A DNA stretch of 64,000 bases from NCBI GenBank assembly GCA_024509875.1, contig JAMPIV010011331.1, positions 1-64,000 on the forward strand, read 5' to 3'. A program made the position numbers and the translations under genes. This stretch comes from Oreohelix idahoensis (lineage: Eukaryota; Mollusca; Gastropoda; Stylommatophora; Oreohelicidae). Under the pieces are notes generated by a model. That model was not told the DNA's origin and searched no databases. It saw only the letters and a program-made list of their open reading frames with translations. Shown in pieces: positions 11,261 through 22,700 of the stretch (within the stretch, counting starts at the first letter, position 1; every line of letters begins with the position of its first letter).

Positions 11261-12376
11261 ACATGCATGTGAGAATAAATGAATTCAGTATACAAGATGA
11301 GAGACAGGATGGGCAGAATGTCAGACAGGCCTGCGTGCCCAATTCTCAACCCTTTGAAAATAAAGTTCGTTTGTTTGCCCAGATTTACAGTGATTATGTT
11401 GTTCAAATAAAAGTGATTGGGACTATAAACAGTGTAAGATCAAAAATAAGACTCGACTTGGGACTTGATTTGAAAGCTTTTGTTAGGAACTTGATATGTG
11501 TAGGGTGCTACTTAGAGACTTCAGACTTGATTTGAGACTTGTTAGGAAAGACTTGACAACACTGATTAACAGCTTATGAACATCGCTGTTCTGGGCTTAA
11601 TGCAAGCTTTGTACCAGTCCTTATGTGGCACCATGGGTGGGCATGGAAGATCTGGCCATATAGGGATGAAGATGAAAGAAGTAGAAAAACACAGAAATCT
11701 AGTCAGCAGGGATAAAGCTACGCAAAAGTCAGGTTGAAATTGAGTTCTGTAGGACATGTATCATCTTTAGCCCAAATGTCTATTTTTAGGGATTCGAAGT
11801 AAAATAAGAATTCGATTACAGATTTACAATGGGTAAATTGGAAGTTCGATGTTAAGTTTTGCTTTTAATTGTACGATGTTACCTGCATTTTTTTTTTTTT
11901 TTCTGAATCAGATTTATTATGTATCAAAAAGTTTGGGAAAGAGTTAGGGTTAATATTAGGCAGTATCTTTGTTTATATGCGTTCTAAAACACGCAACGCA
12001 GTGCACTAGCCCTATGTGTAGATTACTAAGGTAATTGCAGAGAAATTGATTCTGTGGAAAAAAGTGCACTTTGGCGAAAAATGCTTAAGGTGTGTTTACA
12101 GCTTTCTGGGGGGGGGGGGGGGTTAAGAAAAGTGTACACGCCCTTTAACTACAGACGCGGAGGCAATGAGTAAAAAGAGGTAAATTTATATGGTCGTTTT
12201 GTGTACTGTTAGCTGTGATTGTTTGTGGCATGTTATCATTTGTGATGAAATAGTGTGTATGTATTTGTATCACAGGAATGCTTGTAGGCTAATCGTTGAT
12301 GTTTACCATTAAACAGTAATCACAATAGTATAACTGGGAGTCATTATTGCAGAAGTTAAGTAGATGACTGCGCATT

Positions 12377-12388
12377 TGCGCATGCGCA
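12377..12388. promoter_or_regulatory. Palindromic NRF-1-like site
   Basis: TGCGCATGCGCA is a perfect 12-bp palindrome matching the NRF-1 consensus core GCGCATGCGC. NRF-1 sites are known in promoters of nuclear genes for mitochondrial proteins. It lies about 205 bp inside the proposed MRPL4 intron 1, in the interval between the divergent genes. A chance match is possible. Confidence 0.4.
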
Positions 12389-12592
12389 AAATGTCAGAGC
12401 TTAGGGTCATCTGTTTATGGTAAATGGTGTATGGCGAGTAATGACTGCAGATTTAAAAAAAAAAGATGGCGTGCGAAAAACCCAGCACAAATAGTTATCA
12501 ATTTGGTGGCTAATTAAGTCAGCCACATAGTTTGGGGTCAGGATTAGAGTTGGGGTTAGATTTAGGAATGCTAATTCTAGCATGAACTCTAC

Positions 12593-12664
12593 TGCTAACT
12601 GTAACGACGCGGCCGACTTAACTGGCCGCCGGATCGATAGAAATTCGGGCAAAATGGTCAACAT
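12593..12664 (-). CDS. MRPL4: Possible MRPL4 first exon (mitochondrial presequence)
   Basis: From ATG at 12664 the minus strand reads MLTILPEFLSIRRPVKSAAS, an Arg/Lys/Ser-rich, acid-poor N-terminus like a mitochondrial presequence. Two possible donors keep phase 0: GTTAAG after codon 14, or GTAGAG after codon 24 (used for the end given here). Neither is a strong donor, and joining to 4530 implies an 8-kb intron. The surrounding DNA is CpG-rich for this window and free of recognised TEs. This rests on position and composition only; RNA data would decide. Confidence 0.38.
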
Positions 12665-13374
12665 GTTCCACGGTGCTCAATTTCAACCCATAGGGCCTAA
12701 GTCATAATGCATCTTGAAGTTGTCAAGGGTCCGTCCAAAAATAAAAATGTGGGGAGAATGGAGTTAAATGTAAGATATAAAATGTTTGTCTTGCTTAGCT
12801 ATCGTATCCCGTAAAACCGTTTTTAATTTTTAAATGCATTTAAAACCGACACTAAAAGCAACAGTGTAGGCCTATGTCTGCTACTTTATTAGGCTAATTT
12901 TTACAGCAAATGCCATGTGATTTCAAGTGCACATACCCGAGACTGGCTTTGATGACGATTCAAAGGCCTCATAAAACAGCCAATTAACTTCGTGAGTGCC
13001 ATTTCTAGCGTAATCAGCTTCGTGCACAATAAAACGGACGTTGTTACGGTATATTATGTAAAGATGCACTTCATTCCACCAAGGACGCAGCCATTAATAT
13101 GTATTACGTCCCTTGCTTCACAATAAAAATTTCGCCTTTTCACAATGATATAATAAACATGATTGTTTGTATCAATTGCAGCCACAATTTAAAATTGTCA
13201 ATGCAAATAATTCTTGCTTTGGGGATCTAACAAATCTTTAGGAGGAATATTCTTTTACGATTTTTACTATAATGCTAAAAAAGCAAAACCATTCTACAAT
13301 AATACGAAGATGGTATATTATAAAAACATTCTGGGCCTTTTTCCACAAAACAAAAACTTTAAGCTCGGTATAAC

Positions 13375-16155
13375 CAGTGTTGCCACAGCTGGGTATTTTT
13401 TTTAACTAGATCTGGGTTTTTTGGCTTCCGTCTGGGTATATGGGTTTTTCCCCCCCCCCCCCCCCCACCCCAAATCTGCATTAATCTAGGTATATTTGAC
13501 AATTGGCATTTACAATGTATGTATATTCTGTGTACTGAGCATTATACATTATATTTATATTATAATTAAATGTAAAAAGTATGTGCTATATATTATTTTT
13601 ATTCCACTTAAATTTAATTCTTGTTTTTATCCACATCAATGACGTTGTTATTTTACTCGTTTACATCAGCTATCTATTTCCTGTAATTCTGTTAAGGGCT
13701 GTCATCTACAATACTCAGTCATTTTTGCGATGTGTTTTAAAGTATTCTTTTTAAATTTTAGACTTAAGCGATGATGAAGGTACGCTAAATAGTTGTAGCA
13801 GAATGACGACACACACGCACCGCGTAACAAAGTGAAGCCATGGTATCAGCAGGCTTTTTGTGAGGAATGGCTAACAGACAGCAAACTCAAGGATTGGATA
13901 AAGCCGGACTCTGGCAATCGCTATGTTGCGATTTGTACGGTCTGTTCCTGTACATTAACTAATGCCAACAATACAGCTTTATTGACACATAAAAGCACAG
14001 AGAAGCACATGAAAAACTTTGAAGCCAAAAGCAAAACTCTTAACATTAACTAGTTTTTCATAAAACCAAAAGAGCCCTGTCTCCAAGACAAAATTGCTAA
14101 AGCGGAGATATTGTTGTCGGCTTTCATGGCAGAACATAATACTCCGTTTTCGCAAGCTGATCATTTGATTGAATGTTACAAGCAGATGTTTCCAGCCAGC
14201 ACTATTGCTCAATAATGTCACTGAAGAGCACCAAGGCTGCCTATGTGATGCAGTATGGCATTGCTCATTTTGAGCGGCTTGAAGTTATAAACATTTGCAG
14301 AAATCAGAAATTTTCTATAATCGTTGATGAGAGTACTGATGTCTCTACGAATCAGATGTTGGCAGTCGTTGTGCAATTATGTGACACAAAAACAAGACAA
14401 GTAAGTTGATTCACTGTTAGACCTCATTGAGGTGGAGGATGGGACTGGTCTTGGCATGTTTACAGCAGTTAAGAAATTGTTGAGCACGCATGCAATCCCG
14501 CTTAGTAACGTCATTGGTTTTGCTGCAGACAATTGTGCCACTATGATGGGGACTGCAAGTGGTTTGCAGGCACAGCTGAAAAAAGAAATTCCACATGTCT
14601 TTGTTCTCGGCTGTGTTTGTCATACATTTGCACTTTGTGCAAATGCTGCCAGCAACCACCTACCATCTTGGCTTGAAATTTTCATAAAGAATGTCTGCTT
14701 CTATTTTTCGCTTAGTAGTAAAAGAAATCTCCAGTTCCAGTTAATACAAGATGTAGTTCAGGCCCAGAAACATAAAGTGTTGAAGCTGTGTGAAACACGC
14801 TGGCTGTCTCGTGAAGCAGTCATTGAGAGGATCCTTGAGCAATGGGATGCTCTGCACTGTTTCTATTTATCGGCTACATATTGGGTAAAGTTAACGTCAT
14901 GAACATCGAATTCCAGTCCGAGAACTTCCGTCTTCACAAAGTGTACACAAGTGTAACAAGAGACTATCGTTTTCTTCTCAGTATGTTTATTAGGCAGGAA
15001 GTATTGCAGCATGAACATCGCACTCTTACCGACATTGATCCTTCGGATGTACAGGTGCACAAGAAACTGAATTACATTGAGCTGGGTGGACGATGTGAAG
15101 CGCAGTTAATCCGACAACCGTTAGGAGATAAAGAAGTTCAGTTTTGTAAGGATATATTGGCATACCTGATTGAACTTTGTACTCAAATACGACGCAGGTT
15201 CCCACTTGGACAAAACAGTGTTCTGGCGCAAATGCAGCTGTTGGATCCAAAGCAAGCTCTCGAGATCAACAAACCTTCTATCATTCCATTAGCAGCGCAG
15301 TTCCCAACAGTTGTTTCAGAAGAGAGCCTTGATCATCTGTCTGGCATCGTACCGAAAAGATCTTGGACATCTGGTGGATGAGGATCCGCCCGCATTCTGG
15401 CTGGGACGGCAACAAGTAACAGATGCTAATAACCAGAAAAAATGTGATGTTTTGGCTGACCTCATGTGCACGCTTATGGCACTACCTCACTCCTCAACAT
15501 GCGTCGAAAGAGTGTTTTCGAAGGTTAACTTAGTTAAAACTAAACAAACCAACAAGCTTTTGTGCGAAACAGTTTCCAATCGAATACTAGCTAAGCAAGC
15601 AGTTGCCAAAGATGGAGTTTGTCATAAGTTTAATCCTAGTAAAAGCGTGGTTGAAGATGTGCGTGGAGGACGTTGTCGGCAGAGATATGCAATGATTTTG
15701 AAACTGTACAATCAAGATTCCACGTTGTCAATTCATGCATATGATCTTGACGACGGAGAAGTTGTCGACATGGGTGCCGAGTCGCTGACATGTGACAATT
15801 TTCCACAGTAACAAGTTACAACTAACATTTTATATTTGATTTGAGGAACATTTAGTTAATGTAACTACTGTAAGTATGTTTCTGTTAAAATATCTCATTT
15901 TCAAGAGTTCATATATTGGGTTGTTAATAAAATCATTTTTATATAATTGTGAATTTTTGGTAATAAAAAATAAAATAAAAAAGAAGAAATAAATAAAAAT
16001 TGGTAGCACACAGCTTATTTGTGCTAAAGTTGCAGTAAAAGATTGTGTAAGCATCGTCTATCCCGTGTATTTGAGGCATAAAATAATCTGGGTATTTCTG
16101 GGTTTTTCTAAGAAGAAAATCTGGGTTTATCTCAAGAACTTGAGTGGCAACCTTG
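13375..16155 (+). mobile_element. hAT transposon, full length, with 8-bp target duplication
   Basis: The left terminus is cagtgttgccac and the reverse-complemented right terminus is caaggttgccac. The flanks are ggtataac (13367-13374) and gggataac (16156-16163), an 8-bp duplication with one mismatch. Subterminal 'tctgggtatt/tctgggtttt' repeats occur at both ends (13387-13450, 16088-16125). It carries a broken hAT transposase at 13832-15811. The 2781-bp length is normal for hAT. It sits 75 bp upstream of the THUMPD2 start codon. Confidence 0.92.
13832..15811 (+). pseudogene. hAT transposase (BED-type zinc finger, hAT C-terminal dimerisation region), frameshifted
   Basis: The N-terminal part (13832-14053) has a BED-like finger: CTVCSCTLTNANNTALLTH then KHMKNF. 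The next parts give FSIIVDESTDVSTNQMLAV (first catalytic region), IGFAADNCATMMG (14432 onwards, the D-N-A motif), a CVCHTFALCAN segment, and KLCETRWLSREAVIERI. The C-terminal dimerisation motif LPHSSTCVERVFS is at about 15480-15520. A stop at 14052 and frame changes near 14215, 14415, 14875 and 15320 show it is inactive. Confidence 0.88.
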
Positions 16156-16230
16156 GGGATAACCATTGAGGATATTAAAGTAGGATCTAAGCAAGCAGTG
16201 TAAAGCCATCGTTGAATCGTTGATACAAGT

Positions 16231-16335
16231 ATGATGGCTGTAGCAGAAGAAGCTATATCATTTTTTGCAACGGCAGGGAGAGGAACAGAGAGTTTCGCTG
16301 CAAGTGAAATAATGGAAAAACTAGACCCTATTCAA
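16231..16335 (+). CDS. THUMPD2: THUMPD2 exon 1 (start codon, [10 protein letters not shown])
   Basis: Starts with two adjacent ATGs (16231, 16234) and encodes 35 residues including [19 protein letters not shown], matching the 'FF.TAGRG.E.F...E' N-terminus of THUMPD2. Donor CAA|GTATGT, phase 0. The short untranslated stretch back to the hAT boundary at 16163 has no clear core promoter element. Confidence 0.9.
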
Positions 16336-16866
16336 GTATGTTTATACCAACAATCCGTTTAGTGTCATTTTTCTTTCTTTCTCCATGAAGCTACCGAGCC
16401 TTTGCTAAGTTCCTTTTAGGCTACTTAACTTACGGTTCACATACTTAACTTACGGTTCACACTTGCCGAGAGGCGTAGTAGGGAGCTGAAATTTGCGTTC
16501 TTGAGCCAGGGTTGTCGCTTGTTTTGTATGTATTTTTTTTTTTTTAAATTAATGAAGAAAAATATATCTCGTTCAACCTCTGATGGGTTATAATTAGGAT
16601 ATATATTGTTTTCAATTCAAAATAATATGAACAACTGCCGATATGAGAAAGTGGCATCACATTTTTCAAATCATTGTAAATAGGGACAATCACAATTATG
16701 CTTATACGTTAAATAAAAAAAAAACGAACAAAATCAAGAAGAAACTCTGAACAAGAATAATATTAAAGTGGAGGGGTGTAAAGGCCTGGTGGTTCCAGTT
16801 ATATTATATAACTGACTTAAACAGATATTTAAAATGACGATTTTAATACATTTGTATGTATGTAGG

Positions 16867-16952
<86 letters not shown>

Positions 16953-19274
16953 CATAATGATCAATGGCAGATGGAGACATGCACTACAAGACGTGAAAGT
17001 AGAAGAGGCGCAGATGTGGGAAGTGATCATCACCTAGTAGTAGCAAGACTGAAGGTGAAACTCAGAGCTGCTGGACCAGTTGCAGTCAAACAGAAAAGAT
17101 ACAACATCACGAAACTTAAGGACCCCCTCACCAGAAAAGCATTTGTGGTCGACGTAAAGAGACGATATCTGATTACCAAAAGCCAGGAAAGAACAGAGAC
17201 CGACGATGTGGACCAGAAATTCAACACCATCTCAACAATATATAAAGAAAGCAGCAAGTCATGCTTGGGATTCCAGGAAAGAAAGAGCCAAGACTGGATA
17301 ACACCAGAAACGCTAAACACCATAGCGAAGAGAAAGGAAATGAAAAGGAAGAAAACAGAAGCTAAGTCTCCCAGGTTAAAGGCAATATATAGGGAACAGT
17401 ACAGTCAGCTGGACAAGGAAGTAAAACGTCAAACCCGTGCTAACAAAAGGACATTTCTGGATGACCTTGCAAGACAGGCAGAAGAGGCAGCACTGAGAAA
17501 TGAACAAAGCACAGTTTATAAAATAACTAAAGCTATCAGTGGAAAACGAGGTGCAAACAACATAACGTTAGTAAGAGACAAGCAAGGAAATCTCATCACC
17601 ACAGCACAGGGGCAGGAAACAAGGTGGGCAGAGCACTTCAGAGAAACACTGAATAAGGAACCACCAGAGACTCAGCTGAATGTTCCTGAGGCTGAAAGTG
17701 ACTTAGACGTAAATACAGACATTCCACGAAAAGAAGAAATTATCACAGCTATCAAAGGGCTAAAAAAATGGAAAAGCGCCTGGTCACGACAATCTGAATG
17801 CTGAGCTATTCAAGACAGACCCTGAACTAGCAGCAGAACTATTAGAACCACTATTTGCACAAGTCTGGGAAACTGAGACAACACCAACAGAGTGGAGTAA
17901 AGGAACAATTGTCAAATTGCCCAAGAAGGGCGACCTTGCAGACTGCAACAACTGGAGAGGAATTACCCTCCTCTCAGTTCCCAGCAAAATACTAGGCAGG
18001 ATAATCATCCAGAGAATTTCAAAAGCAGTTGACCATAAACTGAGGAAAGAACAAGCGGGCTTCAGAAAGAACAGAAGATGTGCAGATCATATATTTGCCC
18101 TCAGGAACATTATAGAACAGTGCTCAGAATGGCAGAGACAGCTGTACATTAACTTTGTTGATTTTGAAAAGGCTTTCGACAGCATACACAGGGACAGCCT
18201 ATGGAAAATTCTGAGGGCTTATGGAATTCCCAGCCGCATTGTTTCCATTATAAAAAGCCTCTATTCTAACTTTACGTGCAGTGTTGGATCGAGTAATGTA
18301 ACTTTCGAAGTGAAAACAGGAGTACGACAGGGATGCCCTTATCAACAACATTATTTTTGACAGTCATAGATTGGGTGATGCGCCAGACAACAGAGGGCAG
18401 TCCAAGAGGAATTAGATGGACAACGTTTTCTACACTGGAAGATTTGGAATATGCAGATGACATTGCACTGCTCGCGCATTCACACCAACACATTCAAGAC
18501 AAAACTGATAGACTGAATAAGTATGGCCAGCAGGTTGGCCTGAACATCAATCTGAAGAAGACAGAGGTCATGACACTAAATGTGGGCAATCCTGAGCCAA
18601 TAACAGTAAGGAACCAGAAGTTAGAACAGACAGACACATTTACTTACCTAGGAAGCATAGTAACACCTGACGGCGGAACAAGCAAGGACATTAACAACAG
18701 AATGAATAAAGCGAGAACAGCCTTTGCTATTCTCAACAACATTTGGAAGTCTTCCAGTACAGCACAAACACCAAATTAAGACTGTATGAGAGCTGCGTAC
18801 TTTCTGTGCTTCTCTATGGTGCGGAATGTTGGAGAGTAACAGAGAAGGAAATGTCGAAACTGTCCTCCTTCCACACAATCTGTCTAAGGAAAATTCTCCG
18901 AATCTTTTGGCCAAACACCATCAGCAACCAAGAACTACTTATTCGGAGTAACCAGGAGGACATGCACACCATCATAGCTGGCAGACGCTGGAGTTGGGTT
19001 GGCCATGTCCTCAGAAGGGACCCTGATACCATCGCAAGAACAGCTATGCTATGGACCCCCGAGGGAAAGCGAAAGAGAGGCCGACCAAAACAACTTGGCG
19101 GAGAACTGTGGAAGCTGAGATGCAAAGAATGAACCACAGTTGGGGCACTGTACGAAGGATGGCCGCCGACCGAGCAAAGTGGAATCAATTTGTTGCTGCC
19201 CTACAAGACGCCACCAGGCGTGATGGCCGCTGACTGCTTTGACGGTTGGCGGTTATGGATCAAAGAAGAAGAAG

Positions 19275-19320
<46 letters not shown>

Positions 19321-19322
19321 GG

Positions 19323-19408
<86 letters not shown>

Positions 19409-19631
19409 GGTGTTTATAAAGTCGCTGTGCAGTGAATTTGAAAAATATTTTAGAAATTACGTCACGAATGATGCAAATTTACATCATGATATTCTGTGTT
19501 CCAATGCTGTGTTCCACAATCCCGTGTGCAGCATTACACAACAAGCCCCAATTGAAAACCACATTTCTGGTGACGTAGTCTCGCCTGGGCGTAAATTTCA
19601 CTGCACAGCGACTTTATAAACACCCTGTATA

Positions 19632-19729
<98 letters not shown>

Positions 19730-22700
19730 GTTCAATGTACAATGCAGGTGAAGCAAGGAATAGTAGACCACCATGTTGCCAGAATGGTTGTTCATATGTA
19801 CACTACATCATCATCACCAGTTGCCATCTCCACAACGAAGGTTGGCTGTAATGGATCTCCAACATCTTCTGTCTCTTGTCTTGGTGGTGCACTCTGATAG
19901 ACTCTTTCCTGTCCATCTCTTGATGTTATCTTCCCACTTATAGCGCTGTCTTCCCCTTGCACGTTTGCCTTCAACTCTCCCTTCTGTTATGGTCTTCTGC
20001 AAGGTGTTATGCCTTTTTATGTGGCCAAAGTATTTTAGCTGTTGAACTTTGATCTCCCTCATTAGTTCTCTTTTCATACCTAGATTTTCTAGGACCTCCT
20101 TATTTGTTTTCATCTCTTTCCATGAGATATGCCCCATTCTTCTATATATCCACATTTCAAGAGCCCCAATTCTGTCCTCCAAGTGCTTATTCATCGTCCA
20201 TGTTTCCGCACCATACAGAAATGCAGAATATATATAACACTTTATGATTCTCAGTTTTAATTTGTGAGATAACTGTTTAGATGTCAGTATATGTTTCATG
20301 TTGTTGAATGTAGCTTTGGCCATTCCTATTCTCTTCTTGATTTCTGTTTCACATCTGCCATCTTCTGTTATTATATGACCAAGATATACGAGGCATGTTC
20401 AAATGAAACCCGCCCGTGCTGCGCGAAGTGGACATTTGTAGGAGGAGCATAATGACGTCACATCTGACGTAATAAGCACATACGAATGTACAAGTGTGTA
20501 AGTGTTCATTCTCCTAGTATTCATTGTTTGTGCTGCAGACCGTTAAAATAATGGCCGGTGTGATACGGAATCCGTCCAAGGTCGATCATCGAGCGGTGAT
20601 CCAGTTCCTAATAGCCGAAGGATGTCGACCAGCCGACATTCATTGCCGAATGAAAGCAGTGTATGGTGACAAAAGTGTGTCTAAGACTACAATGAAAGAC
20701 TGAGCACGAATGTTTCGAGAAGGACGTCAGTTAACGAAAGATCTTCCGCGGCCAGGTCAGGTGCATATTGTTGCGACAGAAGAAGCCATCGCCATAAGGA
20801 AGAACGCATGGGGTGGAGTTTGAACCACCTGCTGCGTTACGAAGAGGAGGGTGATGCATTTCTGTTGCGCATAGTGGCAGGCGATGAGTCGTGGTGCCAC
20901 CACTTTGAGCACTTAAAGCAGTGAGCATGCAATGGAAACATCCCGGATCACCAAAACCCAAAAAATTCAAATCACAGATTTCCGCCGGTAAGGTTATGCT
21001 GACCGCATTTTTTGAACATGAAGGGCTTCTATTGGTTGACTTTAAAGAGCCTGGCTTGAACATCAATGCCATCCGCTACAAAGACACACTAGACAACCTG
21101 CATACAGCCATCAAGAATAAACGACCCGGCATGCTTTCGCGTGGTGTGATTCTGTTGCACGACAATGCTCGTCCAAATGTTGCGAACATTGTGCAGGAAG
21201 CGTTAGCAAGGAAAAGGTGGGAAGTTCTGCCACACCCAGCCTACAGCCTCGATCTGTCACCATGTGACTTTCATTTGTTCGGACCCTTAAAAAAATCTCT
21301 AAAGGGACAACGATTCGACTCCGATGCAAACATCAGGGCCTCGGTGACCAAATGGTTCAATAAGCAAAATAAGTCATTTTTCTCGGACGGCATCCGCCGT
21401 CTACCCATGCAGTGGGATGCGTGCCTGAATGCCTATGGTGACTATTTCTAAAGAACCCCAGTGAGTACTTGCTTCATAACAATTGCTGTATTTAATTCTA
21501 CAACTCCTGCTGATGTACCTTACATATATTTGTTATAAAGCCACTGGGACGGGTTTCATTTGAACACGCCTCGTGACACCTCTTTTTATGTCTATGTTTG
21601 ATGAATAATTCCTTCCAGATCTTACTGTGGCAGTTTGCTCCCAATAAAGGTTACTGAGTATTCTTATATCTTTTCCATCAATACCTATGTCTTCGAGGCA
21701 TTCAATTATTTTCTCATGATGGACTTTGTCAAAAGCCTTCTTATAGTCAATGAAGCACACGTACATACTTTTTTGGACCTCTGTATATTTTTCTGCTAAT
21801 ATTCTTAGGCAAAATATTGCCTCTCTTGTTCCACTGTTCCGTCTAAAACCAAACTGTTCTTCTTGGATTTCGCTACAGCTAGCCCCCAATTTTGTTTCAA
21901 GGTGTCAAAACTAATAATGTCCAACAAACATTCATCATCATCACCCGTCAGCTCCCCAATGAGCATAGGCTCTTGTGGGACTGAGTTGAGATAATGCTTT
22001 ATTTTTATATCAGAAATATTATCTTAAATTAACTACACTATATATCCTAATTATAACCCATAAAGGGTTGAACATGATATTTTTTCTTTAAAAAAAAAAA
22101 AAGAGTATAGACCTTTAAAAACCTTACGCCAAGTTTTCCTGTGCTGTGCCATCAGGATAAGGTCTTTGGTGTTTTCTTCATGTCTCCATTTCTCTTCTCC
22201 ATGTGTTCTTTGGTCTCCCTTACCATGGGTATTCCAGATCAAGGGCTGCCTGGTAAGGCTATCAACAGATTTCCTCAATGTGTGGCCTGTCCGACAAACA
22301 TTGAGGCCATATTAAAAACAAACACACACACACAAAATTCAAACTAGAAGCAAAACATTGAATATCGCACACACACATACACATAATATTAGCATAGGAC
22401 TATACGTCTGAGCTTCTGAAGAAGAGGACATATTATTTTGATATCATTATTTGTTCCCAAACTTTGTCCACATTGCTGCCAAGATATGTGTATGATTCCA
22501 CTACAAGAGGACATTCTTTGACAGAGAATTCCTGCAAGGAGCTGGCTATGGTCATGGCTTTATTCTCCATAAAAAGTGAAAAAAGAAATGAATTAAAACA
22601 ACAACAACAAAATAGCAAATCCATTTCCATCTTCTTCACATGATCTCAAGATTAATGTTGTTTATTCCTATTTCGTTTTGAATTTATGTCCTCCCATATT

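Larger units (their letters stand above)
11261..13366. promoter_or_regulatory. TE-poor interval between divergent genes; presumed promoter region
   Basis: No recognised TE apart from homopolymer runs (G-run near 12108). It holds the tentative MRPL4 exon 1 (12593-12664), the NRF-1-like palindrome (12377-12388) and scattered CpGs. It is treated as the ancestral head-to-head MRPL4/THUMPD2 promoter side; no TATA box or defined start site can be assigned. Confidence 0.35.

Noticed and set aside
12407..12592. Continuation of the minus frame beyond the proposed MRPL4 exon 1
   Set aside because: Turns hydrophobic and unlike uL4m; a splice donor before it is more likely than a separate gene.
13832..15811. 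Domesticated host gene derived from hAT
   Set aside because: Several frame breaks and intact terminal repeats with target duplication show an ordinary dead transposon.
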